A stretch of DNA of 12,340 nucleotides, from the NCBI GenBank assembly GCA_959020035.1, contig CAUEQX010000047.1:1-12340 (forward strand), read 5' to 3'. The notes under the pieces were generated by a model that was given only the letters and a program-made list of their open reading frames with translations, was not told where the DNA came from and did no database searches. The stretch is from an uncultured Collinsella sp. (GTDB taxonomy: Bacteria > Actinomycetota > Coriobacteriia > Coriobacteriales > Coriobacteriaceae). Below are positions 6,388 to 12,340 of this stretch, piece after piece. Each line of letters opens with the position of its first letter. The stretch's first letter is position 1. The position numbers and the translations under genes are program-made.

Positions 6388-6933
6388 GTGCGCGTACTCA
6401 AACGAGCCCTAGCGATCGTGTATCTTGCCGCCGCCATCGTGGCGCTGGGTACGCTTGTCTGCCAGTTTTGGGGGCCGTATACGTATCGCTTTATGCTGCT
6501 GATGCGCGACCCCATGCCGCGCATTGTCGTGACGGCATGCGGCGGAGTTGTGGCGATTGGCGTGCTGGTAAGCTTCTTCCGCCTGATGTTTGCTCGTCGC
6601 GAGCCGTCCTGCGTGCATCCGGCGGGGGAGCGCAATATCGAGGTCACGCTCGCGGCGCTTTCTTCGTGCGCTCGCACTGCGGCAGAGCGCGACGATCGCG
6701 TGATGGTCGAGCATGTCGAGGCCCGCGTCCAAGGCTCCGACGATTCGCACGTCCGATTTAAGGTCGAGGCTATCGCGCTTGACGATAAGGACGTGGCATC
6801 TCTGGCTACTGCGATGCAGCGGCGCATCGAGGAAGCTTGCGACACCATGCTTGGCACGCCGGGCACGACCGCACGCGTTCGTTTTTTGCCGTCCAAGACT
6901 ACCGTCCAGACCGTGGAGGTTTCCGGTGAGTGA
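6388..6933 (+). CDS. amaP: AmaP-like membrane anchor of the Asp23 system
   Basis: A 181-aa membrane protein. The start is GTG at 6388 behind AAGGGAG (6375-6381). Residues about 7-27 and 46-68 form two transmembrane helices in a hairpin, followed by a soluble domain (about 82-180) whose alternating strand pattern, with IEVTLAAL, VEHVEARVQG and ARVRFLP, resembles a divergent Asp23/Gls24 fold. In Staphylococcus aureus, AmaP anchors Asp23 to the cytoplasmic membrane. The next two genes encode a DUF2273 protein and an Asp23 protein, which is the usual gene order of this system and supports the name. The stop codon lies inside the next gene (8-base overlap), implying translational coupling. The sequence is divergent enough that the name rests partly on context. 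Confidence 0.75.
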   Translation: MRVLKRALAIVYLAAAIVALGTLVCQFWGPYTYRFMLLMRDPMPRIVVTACGGVVAIGVLVSFFRLMFARREPSCVHPAGERNIEVTLAALSSCARTAAERDDRVMVEHVEARVQGSDDSHVRFKVEAIALDDKDVASLATAMQRRIEEACDTMLGTPGTTARVRFLPSKTTVQTVEVSGE

Positions 6934-7303
6934 TACCAATCAAGACAAGACCGCTCGTACGCCGCGCCTGACGATTGACCAGAGCGCCACGCCGGCGAAC
7001 GAACCTGTTGATTCCAAAGCAGAGGCAACCGAGTTACAAGACGCGGCAGCCGCGGATTTTGACGAGGCTATGGGTCTCATCAAGGGTACGGGCGCTGCCA
7101 TCTGGAGCTATGCCGTGCGTCATCCCAACACCACGCTTGGCGCCGTCGCTGGCTTTATCCTCGCCGTGTTGGTGCTCACGTTGGGCCTGTGGGACACGCT
7201 CGTCATTGCATTCTTCGTGCTGATCGGCGCCGTGATCGGCCAAATTCGCGACGGCGAAAACGGGATCGTCAACTTCTTCGGCCGTCTGTTTAGCGGCCGC
7301 TAA
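6926..7303 (+). CDS. DUF2273-family small membrane protein
   Basis: A 125-aa protein starting at GTG 6926, with GGAGG at 6915-6919 six bases upstream and inside the end of amaP. Longer in-frame starts would run far back into amaP. Residues 1-50 are hydrophilic and disordered-looking. A segment from about 67 to 107 forms two adjacent transmembrane helices (LGAVAGFILAVLVLTLG and LVIAFFVLIGAVIG), followed by QIRDG and a short amphipathic tail. That two-helix core with the GxxxG(x)RDG ending is characteristic of DUF2273 proteins found between amaP and asp23 in Firmicutes and Actinobacteria. Its role is unknown, presumably part of the membrane platform for Asp23. The N-terminal extension of about 50 residues is longer than in typical members (60-80 aa in total). 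Confidence 0.8.
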   Translation: MSDTNQDKTARTPRLTIDQSATPANEPVDSKAEATELQDAAAADFDEAMGLIKGTGAAIWSYAVRHPNTTLGAVAGFILAVLVLTLGLWDTLVIAFFVLIGAVIGQIRDGENGIVNFFGRLFSGR

Positions 7304-7347
7304 TATGTATTCGACTGTCGCATCCGCGGCAGGCATAAGGAGGAACC

Positions 7348-7869
7348 ATGGCTTTTAATACGAAGGTCGATGTGGCCGATACCGAGCTCGAGGAGAACGA
7401 GGCGGCCGTCGCCGAAGCCGAGGATGTGACGCTCGAGGATGAGGCGCTCGTCGAGGCCGAGTCCGCCGATGACGCGGACGAGGATGATGAGGAAACAGAC
7501 GAGTCCGAGGACTCGCTGACCTATTCCAACGGTGTGATCGAGAAGATCGTCGCCATGGCCACCCGCGAGGTGCCGCACGTCCTGGGCATGAAGGGTAACC
7601 TTATGCACTTTGTGCAGGAGCAGTTTGGTGCCGAGAATCTGACCAAGGGCGTGACGGTTGAGGTCACCGATGACAATCGCGTGGTCGTCAACATCTCCGT
7701 CATTATCGAGTACGGCGCCTATGCGCCCGCGATCTTCGACGATGTCAAGGCACGTGTCACCGAGCGCCTTGCCGCGATGACCGGCCTTGAGGTGGCGGGC
7801 GTCAACCTGCGCATCGAGGACGTCATCACCCCCGAGGAGTACGAGCACCGCACCAGCCAGCACGAGTAA
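7348..7869 (+). CDS. Asp23/Gls24-family envelope stress protein
   Basis: A 173-aa cytoplasmic, membrane-associated protein. Asp23 of S. aureus is abundant, induced by alkaline shock and held at the membrane by AmaP; loss triggers cell-wall stress responses. The Asp23 domain spans about residues 57-160: LTYSNGVIEKIVAMATREVPHV, then VTVEVTDDNRVVVNISVIIEYG, then VKARVTERLAAMTGLEVAGVNLRIEDV. Before it is an acidic segment: 26 of residues 7-55 are Asp or Glu with no Lys or Arg, which typical Asp23 proteins lack or have shorter. ATG 7348 follows AAGGAGG (7337-7343), the strongest Shine-Dalgarno in the operon, suggesting it is made in excess over its anchor. It is the last gene of the operon. Confidence 0.9.
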   Translation: MAFNTKVDVADTELEENEAAVAEAEDVTLEDEALVEAESADDADEDDEETDESEDSLTYSNGVIEKIVAMATREVPHVLGMKGNLMHFVQEQFGAENLTKGVTVEVTDDNRVVVNISVIIEYGAYAPAIFDDVKARVTERLAAMTGLEVAGVNLRIEDVITPEEYEHRTSQHE

Positions 7870-7902
7870 CCTTCCAAAAAGGGACAGGTTTGTTTTGGCA
7901 GG
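7870..7902. repeat. GGGACAGG-loop hairpin element downstream of asp23
   Basis: CCTTCCAAAA (7870-7879) pairs with TTTTGGCAGG (7893-7902) at nine of ten positions around the 13-base loop AGGGACAGGTTTG. The loop core and length match the elements after lgt and after the zinc-ribbon gene, while the stem is different. It begins directly after the asp23 stop codon. Confidence 0.7.
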
Positions 7903-7922
7903 CTTTATCTGCGAAAACGTTA

Positions 7923-7963
7923 AACGGCCGACCGCGCAAGCAAAAGCGTGGCCGGCCGTTATT
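7923..7963 (+). terminator. terminator of the Asp23 operon
   Basis: AACGGCCG (7923-7930) pairs with CGGCCGTT (7953-7960). An inner CCGCGC/GCGTGG extension (one G-T pair) follows after one A/C mismatch, and ATTT comes after the stem. The T-tract is short but the stem is strong. It is the only other ordered structure in the 208-base gap before the YitT-family gene apart from the repeat and the promoter. Confidence 0.65.
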
Positions 7964-8006
7964 TGTATGCCCCCCGATGTGGGCATACCGCTCGTCTAAC
8001 TAGGGG

Positions 8007-8034
8007 TTGCAATCGTCGCGTTCCGCGTTACCCT
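8007..8034 (+). promoter_or_regulatory. candidate promoter of the YitT-family gene
   Basis: TTGCAA (8007-8012) and TACCCT (8029-8034) are separated by 16 bases. TAnnnT -10 boxes are common in actinobacteria. The predicted transcript would have a leader of about 35 bases. Confidence 0.45.
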
Positions 8035-8077
8035 AATGGGCGCATTGTTTCCAAATTGTTAACGAGGGGTTGCCGTA

Positions 8078-9100
8078 ATGGCCGACGAGCACGAAACAGA
8101 AAGCAAGGCATGGGCGATTGAGGCCGCCGCGGCAGAGGCGGCATCGCGTGCTGCCGAGGAGGTACATCGTCCTCCCGTAGTGCCGATGGAGCGCGTGGTC
8201 GATCGCACCGATATCGAGCGCGGCGAGCGTGCCGGTCAAAAGCGCAGCCAGGAGCCGGGCTTCCCGCGCTTTTTTGTCGAGCTCAATCTGGGCCTGATTC
8301 TTACGGCCTTCGCCATCGTTGCGTTTAAAACCCCTAATCACTTTGCTTTTGGCGGCACCTCGGGCGTGTCGGTCATTCTGTCCACGCTGTTCCCGACCCT
8401 GCCCGTCGGCGTCTTTATGTGGATTATCAACGCGGTTCTCGTCGTTTTGGGCTTTATCTTTTTGGAGCGCAAGGCAATCCTGTGGAGCGTCTTCGCCTCG
8501 TTTGCGCTGTCCGCCTATGTTTCGCTTTTTGAACTCTTTATCCCGACTGATGTCTCGATGACGGGCGATATGTGGCTCGATCTGTGCTTTGCCGTGATCC
8601 TGCCGGCGCTCGGCAGCGCCATTGTCTTTGATATTGGCGCCTCGACGGGCGGCACGGACATTCTCGCTATGATCCTCAAACGCCGCACCACGCTCGAGAT
8701 TGGTCGCGCACTGCTGTTGGTCGATATCGGCATCGTGGCCATCGCGGCCTTTTTGTATGGCCCGCGTGTCGGTCTGTATTGCGTGCTCGGCCTGTTTGCC
8801 AAGACGCTTGTGGTCGACAAGGCCATCGAGAGCATTCACCTTCGTAAGGTCTGCACAGTCATTTGTTCCGAACCCCTTAAGGTCGAGGAGTTTATCGTCA
8901 AGCATCTCAACCGCACAGCGACCATCAGTCGCGGCTACGGTGCCTTCTCGGGCAAGTGCGTGACGGTGATCATGAGCGTGCTGAGCCGTCGCGAGGCCGT
9001 GCAACTACGCCGCTATGCGCGCGAAGTCGATCCGGGTGCCTTTATCACGATCGTCGACAGCTCCGAGATTGTCGGCAAGGGTTTTCGCGGTACGAACTAA
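8078..9100 (+). CDS. YitT-family membrane protein with DUF2179 C-terminal domain
   Basis: A 340-aa protein. YitT family members are integral membrane proteins with five to six spans and a cytoplasmic DUF2179 domain; their transport or sensing role is not established. Hydrophobic spans appear at about 67-84, 111-129, 134-154, 169-188, 210-228 and 231-248. The signatures FGGTSGVS (91-98) and GASTGGTDI (187-195) occupy the expected positions in the two halves. The DUF2179 domain follows from about 256 to 335 (VCTVICSEP, ISRGYGAFSG, IVDSSEIVGKGF). AGGGG at 8065-8069 precedes ATG 8078 by eight bases. The first 65 residues are hydrophilic and Ala/Glu-rich, an extension most family members lack. No partner gene adjoins it. 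Confidence 0.9.
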   Translation: MADEHETESKAWAIEAAAAEAASRAAEEVHRPPVVPMERVVDRTDIERGERAGQKRSQEPGFPRFFVELNLGLILTAFAIVAFKTPNHFAFGGTSGVSVILSTLFPTLPVGVFMWIINAVLVVLGFIFLERKAILWSVFASFALSAYVSLFELFIPTDVSMTGDMWLDLCFAVILPALGSAIVFDIGASTGGTDILAMILKRRTTLEIGRALLLVDIGIVAIAAFLYGPRVGLYCVLGLFAKTLVVDKAIESIHLRKVCTVICSEPLKVEEFIVKHLNRTATISRGYGAFSGKCVTVIMSVLSRREAVQLRRYAREVDPGAFITIVDSSEIVGKGFRGTN

Positions 9101-9235
9101 CGCGGACGTATTCAACGAACCGCCTGCTGGCGCCGTGTACCTTGCAAATCGGTCATCTTTGAGTATTTGAACTCACATTGGGTGATAATGATGCCAAAGA
9201 CATCGTTTGCGATCCAGGTGATTCGCTCAAGATAC

Positions 9236-9241
9236 GAAGGG
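9236..9241 (+). promoter_or_regulatory. Shine-Dalgarno that fixes the zinc-ribbon protein start
   Basis: GAAGGG lies nine bases before ATG 9251, which places the zinc ribbon at the very N-terminus (MFCSQCG), as usual. The ATG at 9242 would touch this site, and the TTG at 9167 has no ribosome binding site. The 9101-9235 stretch holds no other clear signal. Confidence 0.65.
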
Positions 9242-9250
9242 ATGATTTCG

Positions 9251-10540
9251 ATGTTCTGCTCGCAGTGTGGCGCCCCTATGGGCGATAACGACAAGTTCTG
9301 CGGCGTGTGTGGTGCTCCTAATGCCGGTGCCGCTGGCCCCGCTCCCCAGGGACAGCCTCAGCCCCAGCAGTTTGTTCCGCAACCGCCCGTGGCGAATGCG
9401 CCAAAGGGCTGTGTGGTTCAGGCGTTCCAGGATATGACCAAGACCCCGGGCGTGCTTCAGCGTGTATGCCAAATCGCGTTTTTGCCGGCGCTGATTTGCG
9501 TTGTGTCGGTGCTCGTGTTGTTTATTCCCGTTATTGGCGGCATTGCGGCTGCCATCGGCTTTTTGGCAGCTTGCATTGCGAGCGTGTGCGGTTCCGGCTT
9601 TGGCATCGAGTGGGGTCGCGATCTGTCGCTTAAGATCGATGACGGCATGGATCGTCCGCTGATGCGTTCCACGTCGTTTGGTCTCGGAGTCTTTTCGAGC
9701 GTTATTTCGGTCGTGCTCGAGGTTATCGCTGCCATTCCCGTTATCGGTGTAGTGCTTTCGCTGGTGGAGGGCGTGGCGCTTGGTGCCGCAGGCTCGTACT
9801 CCTACTATGGCTCCTATGCGCTCGAGGCTGCGCTGTTCGGTTCGCTCGGCCTGCTTGTCCTGGCGCTGATTGCCTCGGCGATTCTGGGTGTCTTCTTTAA
9901 GATGTTCGCCGACATCGCCGTGATGCACTTTGCGGTGACCGGTCGCGTCGAGAGCGCGTTTTCGCTCGATAAGGTCTGGGCGGCCTTTAAGCACAACAAG
10001 ACCAAGCTGTTCTGCGCTTCGTTCCTTCCCGAGTTTTTGACGGGCCTGGTCGCCAATGTTGTCACATGGATCTTGACGGTCGTCTTTGGCGCCATTGCCT
10101 CTGTCGGTATGTATAGCTACTACTATCGTCCTACGGGTATTGAGGCAATTGTTACCGGCGGTGGCGTCACGCTCGTGCTGTTCCTGGTGCTGGTTGCTTT
10201 CGTCACCGTATTTCTTACGGTCTTTGGCAAGATGCTCAAGCACCGTGCCGTTGGCTATTGGGTCGCACGCTATGCAAGCGAATGGGCCGATGAGGATAAG
10301 GACGACGTCCTGACTTTTGCATTGCCCTTCGAGAAGAAGTCCGCTGCTTCGGGTTACAGCGCTCCGGATGCTTCGCCGGCACCTGCACCCGCTCCCGCGA
10401 CCGAGCCTGAGCCGGCGCCCGAGCCTGAGCCGGCGCCCGAGCCTGAGACGGCATCTGAGCCCGAGCCTGCGCCTGAGCCGGCACCTGCACCTGAGCCGGC
10501 GTCCGAGCCAAGCTCCGACGAGGAGCCTCAGGACGAGTAG
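9251..10540 (+). CDS. Zinc-ribbon polytopic membrane protein (DUF4013-like) with Pro/Glu-rich tail
   Basis: A 429-aa protein of unknown function. Residues 3-20 form a zinc ribbon with two CxxC knuckles (C3/C6 and C17/C20). A Pro/Gln/Ala linker (about 24-50) leads to a membrane domain with spans near 75-95, 97-115, 145-170, 195-225, 262-285 and 303-327. Between spans, the motif around ESAFSLDKVWAAFKHNKTKLF (234-254) resembles the FD..i...i..n pattern of DUF4013 membrane proteins, a tentative match. The last 60 residues are a Pro/Ala/Glu low-complexity tail, from about 374 to the end, encoded by an imperfect 18-base repeat. Both termini are probably cytoplasmic, as a zinc ribbon would require. 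A convergent M20 gene and a strong bidirectional hairpin lie downstream. Possibly an envelope-homeostasis protein, but nothing in the context shows it. Confidence 0.75.
   Translation: MFCSQCGAPMGDNDKFCGVCGAPNAGAAGPAPQGQPQPQQFVPQPPVANAPKGCVVQAFQDMTKTPGVLQRVCQIAFLPALICVVSVLVLFIPVIGGIAAAIGFLAACIASVCGSGFGIEWGRDLSLKIDDGMDRPLMRSTSFGLGVFSSVISVVLEVIAAIPVIGVVLSLVEGVALGAAGSYSYYGSYALEAALFGSLGLLVLALIASAILGVFFKMFADIAVMHFAVTGRVESAFSLDKVWAAFKHNKTKLFCASFLPEFLTGLVANVVTWILTVVFGAIASVGMYSYYYRPTGIEAIVTGGGVTLVLFLVLVAFVTVFLTVFGKMLKHRAVGYWVARYASEWADEDKDDVLTFALPFEKKSAASGYSAPDASPAPAPAPATEPEPAPEPEPAPEPETASEPEPAPEPAPAPEPASEPSSDEEPQDE
10403..10510 (+). repeat. 18-base tandem repeat encoding a Glu-Pro-rich tail
   Basis: Two perfect copies of GAGCCTGAGCCGGCGCCC at 10403-10420 and 10421-10438 are followed by degenerate copies to about 10510, keeping the six-codon period and the reading frame. 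They encode EPEPAP-type units. Such an array can expand or contract by slippage without frameshift. Confidence 0.85.
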
Positions 10541-10551
10541 CCACGCCGCCT

Positions 10552-10578
10552 GCTATTTGGGGACGGGCTAAAAATAGC
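10552..10578. repeat. GGGGACGGG-loop hairpin element downstream of the zinc-ribbon gene
   Basis: GCTATTT (10552-10558) and AAATAGC (10572-10578) are exact reverse complements around the 13-base loop GGGGACGGGCTAA. The core and loop length match the elements at 2988-3030 and 7870-7902. It starts 11 bases after the stop codon. Confidence 0.7.
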
Positions 10579-10590
10579 GCATGACAAATG

Positions 10591-10626
10591 AGCGGGGGCG
10601 GACGTGTCGAAACGTCCGCCCCCGCT
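10591..10626. terminator. bidirectional terminator between convergent genes
   Basis: AGCGGGGGCGGACGT (10591-10605) and ACGTCCGCCCCCGCT (10612-10626) pair perfectly over 15 bases around a 6-base loop. CTTTGA follows on the + strand and CATTTGTC on the - strand. It sits between the stops of the zinc-ribbon gene (+) and the M20 gene (-), so it can end both transcripts, although neither T-tract is strong. Confidence 0.75.
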
Positions 10627-10671
10627 TTGACATCGCGATGTGGCTATGACTGCGAGATGCCAGCGAATCGA

Positions 10672-12135
10672 TTACTCGTCGTGCTTCTCCTCGCGGCGTG
10701 CAGCAGCGCGTGCGTCGTGGATGCCCTTGATCGCGGCATGGCGAGCCGTTCGGGCATCATGGATGGCGTCGCGAGCCTCGGCGGTCGTCGCCTTGGCAGA
10801 GCGTAGCTTGGCGGCCAAGTCGGGATTGGTTTCGGCGACTGCGGTAATCGCGGGGCCGTCGAGCTCTTCTTGCGTGGGCTCGGCCAAAAAGTCGATGGCA
10901 TACTGGGCGGCCACCATGGAGCCCTTTGCCAACACGCTCTCATCAATCTTGTAGAAGCAGGAATGCTGGGCGTACGTGGCGCCGATCTTGGGGTTGCGCG
11001 TACCTACAAAGGCGAGCACGCCCGGTACGCGGCGCAGGTACTCCGAAAAATCCTCGCCCGAAAGCGTGCCGCGGTAATGGCCTTGACCGGTGGGACCCAG
11101 GCATTTGATTACAGCCTGACGGCAGCGCTCGCTCGAGGCGACCTCGTTTTCGACCTTGTAGTTGGCGATGGTGTAATCGGTGAGCTCTGCCTCGGCGCCC
11201 AGGGCGGCCGCGGTATGCTCCACGATGCGGCGCATAAGCTCCGGCATTTCCTCATGGGTCGAATCGCCGTAGGTGCGCACCGTGCCGGCGAGGTAGGCCG
11301 TGCCGGCGATAACGTTGCGCGCGGTGCCGCCGTGCAGCTCGCCGACGGTGATGACGGCCGGCTCGTAGGGGCTGATTTCGCGCGAGACGATGGTCTGCAG
11401 AGCATTGACGATCTCGGCGGCCACCATGACGGCGTCGTGACCGCGCTGGGGCATGGCGCCGTGGCACGAGGTGCCGCGTACATCGATACGGAACCAGTCG
11501 GTATTGGCCATGCGCGGTCCGGGCTCGCAGCTCACGGTGCCGGCGTCGACCTCACTCCAGATGTGCGCGGCGTAGGCGCCATCGACGCCGTCGAGCACAC
11601 CCGTGCCGATCATGAGCTTAGCGCCCTGGCCGTTTTCCTCGCTGGGCTGGAATACGATGCGGACTTCGCCGTGGATGTCGTCGGTCATATGGCGCAGGAT
11701 TTGCAGCGTTCCGAGCATCATGGCGATATGGCAGTCGTGACCGCAGGCGTGCATGCAACCCTCGTTGACGCTGGCGAACTCCTCGCCGGTCTGTTCGGTG
11801 ACGGGCAGGGCGTCGATGTCGGCGCGCAGCAGGATGCGGCGGCGTGGCGTGCCGTCCTCGCGATAGGCGTCGGGCGCGGTGCCGCGAAGGGTCGCCACAA
11901 GGCCCGTCTTGAGCGGACGCTCGTAGGGGATATTCATGGCGTCGAGCTGGTTGGCGATGTCGGAGGTCGTGCGCTCCTCGGCGAGGCTCAGCTCCGGGTG
12001 CTTATGGAAGTGCCGGCGCTGCTTGATGATATATGGTTCAAACTCGGTAGCGATATCTTGGATGGCCGCGGTGACGTCGTCAGCCGCGCGAGCCTCGGTC
12101 GCCGCCATAATCTGCTGTGCCTTGGTCTTCGTCAT
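10672..12135 (-). CDS. M20-family metallopeptidase / amidohydrolase
   Basis: A 487-aa cytoplasmic zinc or manganese hydrolase of the M20D amidohydrolase group (N-acyl-amino acid, hippurate and IAA-conjugate hydrolases); the exact substrate is unknown. Motifs: RRHFHKHPELS (40-50), RADIDALPVTEQTG (104-117), MHACGHDCH (128-136, ligands C131 and H133), EENGQGA (166-172, catalytic and ligand Glu), AHIW with H191, CHGAMPQRGHDAV (224-236) in the lid domain, SGEDFSEY (359-366) and H391. Start is ATG at 12135-12133 with AAGGAG at 12151-12146; an extension to 12312 would cross the promoter. The catalytic core ends near residue 420. About 65 extra residues follow, Ala/Arg/Lys/Glu-rich, probably helical, with a repeated IHDAR (458-462 and 472-476). 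Family members are usually 380-410 aa. Confidence 0.9.
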   Translation of the reverse strand: MTKTKAQQIMAATEARAADDVTAAIQDIATEFEPYIIKQRRHFHKHPELSLAEERTTSDIANQLDAMNIPYERPLKTGLVATLRGTAPDAYREDGTPRRRILLRADIDALPVTEQTGEEFASVNEGCMHACGHDCHIAMMLGTLQILRHMTDDIHGEVRIVFQPSEENGQGAKLMIGTGVLDGVDGAYAAHIWSEVDAGTVSCEPGPRMANTDWFRIDVRGTSCHGAMPQRGHDAVMVAAEIVNALQTIVSREISPYEPAVITVGELHGGTARNVIAGTAYLAGTVRTYGDSTHEEMPELMRRIVEHTAAALGAEAELTDYTIANYKVENEVASSERCRQAVIKCLGPTGQGHYRGTLSGEDFSEYLRRVPGVLAFVGTRNPKIGATYAQHSCFYKIDESVLAKGSMVAAQYAIDFLAEPTQEELDGPAITAVAETNPDLAAKLRSAKATTAEARDAIHDARTARHAAIKGIHDARAAARREEKHDE

Positions 12136-12145
12136 GGTCGATTTG

Positions 12146-12151
12146 CTCCTT
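12146..12151 (-). promoter_or_regulatory. Shine-Dalgarno that fixes the M20 gene start
   Basis: On the - strand AAGGAG ends ten bases before the ATG at 12135. No comparable site precedes the in-frame ATG at 12312. Confidence 0.7.
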
Positions 12152-12186
12152 GCTGGGTTGATCGCAAAATCGTACAGGCTCTCTCC

Positions 12187-12216
12187 AGTATGCCACCTGC
12201 CGCTAGGGCTGGTAAA
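12187..12216 (-). promoter_or_regulatory. candidate promoter of the M20 gene
   Basis: Read on the - strand, TTTACC (12216-12211) and CATACT (12192-12187) are 18 bases apart, each matching four of six consensus positions. The leader would be about 45 bases. Confidence 0.4.
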
Positions 12217-12291
12217 GTTGCCGTTTGCCGCTTGGGGTTTTGTTACAAGGGCGGGGGAGTACACTCGGGGGTGTTGAATTTCCTGCCAGAG

Positions 12292-12340
12292 ATGGGGATG
12301 CCCAGGCAACATATCGATCGGATTATCCGCTCCAAGAACG
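12292..12340 (+). CDS. possible 5' end of a divergent gene, cut by the window edge
   Basis: An open frame from ATG 12292 (or ATG 12298, or GTG 12271 behind GGGGGAG at 12253-12259) reads MGMPRQHIDRIIRSKN and runs off the window. The short HIDRIIRSKN stretch recalls the first strand of metal-dependent amidohydrolases, but 16 residues cannot decide this. A possible -10 box, TACACT, lies at 12260-12265. The remaining 12136-12291 region holds only the divergent promoter signals. Confidence 0.3.
   Translation, partial: MGMPRQHIDRIIRSKN

Noticed and set aside
6713..6925. Upstream extension of the DUF2273 gene back into amaP
   Set aside because: Ser/Arg-rich shadow translation; the GGAGG at 6915-6919 places the start at GTG 6926.
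9167..9250. TTG/ATG upstream starts for the zinc-ribbon protein
   Set aside because: No Shine-Dalgarno, and they would put about 28 unrelated residues before a zinc ribbon that normally begins the protein.
9227..10243. 338-codon open frame on the - strand across the zinc-ribbon gene
   Set aside because: Antisense shadow rich in Arg, His, Asn and Gln with no recognisable domain.

Overview
The window looks like a core-chromosome segment of a high-GC gut actinobacterium of the class Coriobacteriia, most likely Collinsella or a close relative. This is inferred from the GC-rich codon use, the Asp23 operon make-up, and dispersed GGGGAC(A/G)GG palindromes of a kind I associate with Collinsella genomes. 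I could not run a search. I see no transposase, phage, CRISPR, defence or secretion-system gene, and no tRNA or rRNA. Every gap between genes is shorter than about 210 bases.

Layout, left to right on the + strand: a 72-base inverted repeat; coaX (type III pantothenate kinase); a dCMP deaminase; a NifU C-terminal-domain Fe-S protein; lgt (prolipoprotein diacylglyceryl transferase); a 727-aa polytopic membrane protein of DUF6020 type; a YebC/PmpR-family regulator; a tight three-gene envelope-stress operon (AmaP-like anchor, DUF2273 membrane protein, Asp23/Gls24 protein); a YitT-family membrane protein; and a zinc-ribbon membrane protein with a Pro/Glu-rich tail. On the - strand, convergent with the last of these, lies an M20-family amidohydrolase. 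The first codons of a further + strand gene may begin at the right edge.

Most genes seem to be separate transcription units: single housekeeping genes with their own Shine-Dalgarno sequence, and often a visible hairpin downstream. The clear operon is amaP-DUF2273-asp23. The first two genes overlap by 8 bases, the third follows after 44 bases, and the operon starts at a consensus TATAAT that abuts the U-tract of the yebC terminator.

The most interesting structure is non-coding. Four intergenic sites share a G3-4-AC-(A/G)-GG core in the loop of a short hairpin, but their stems differ in sequence while remaining self-complementary. One site is a head-to-head pair that together forms a 32-base-arm palindrome. 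This resembles REP/BIME elements spread by RAYT (Y1-type) transposases, except that the conserved part is the loop and the stem covaries.
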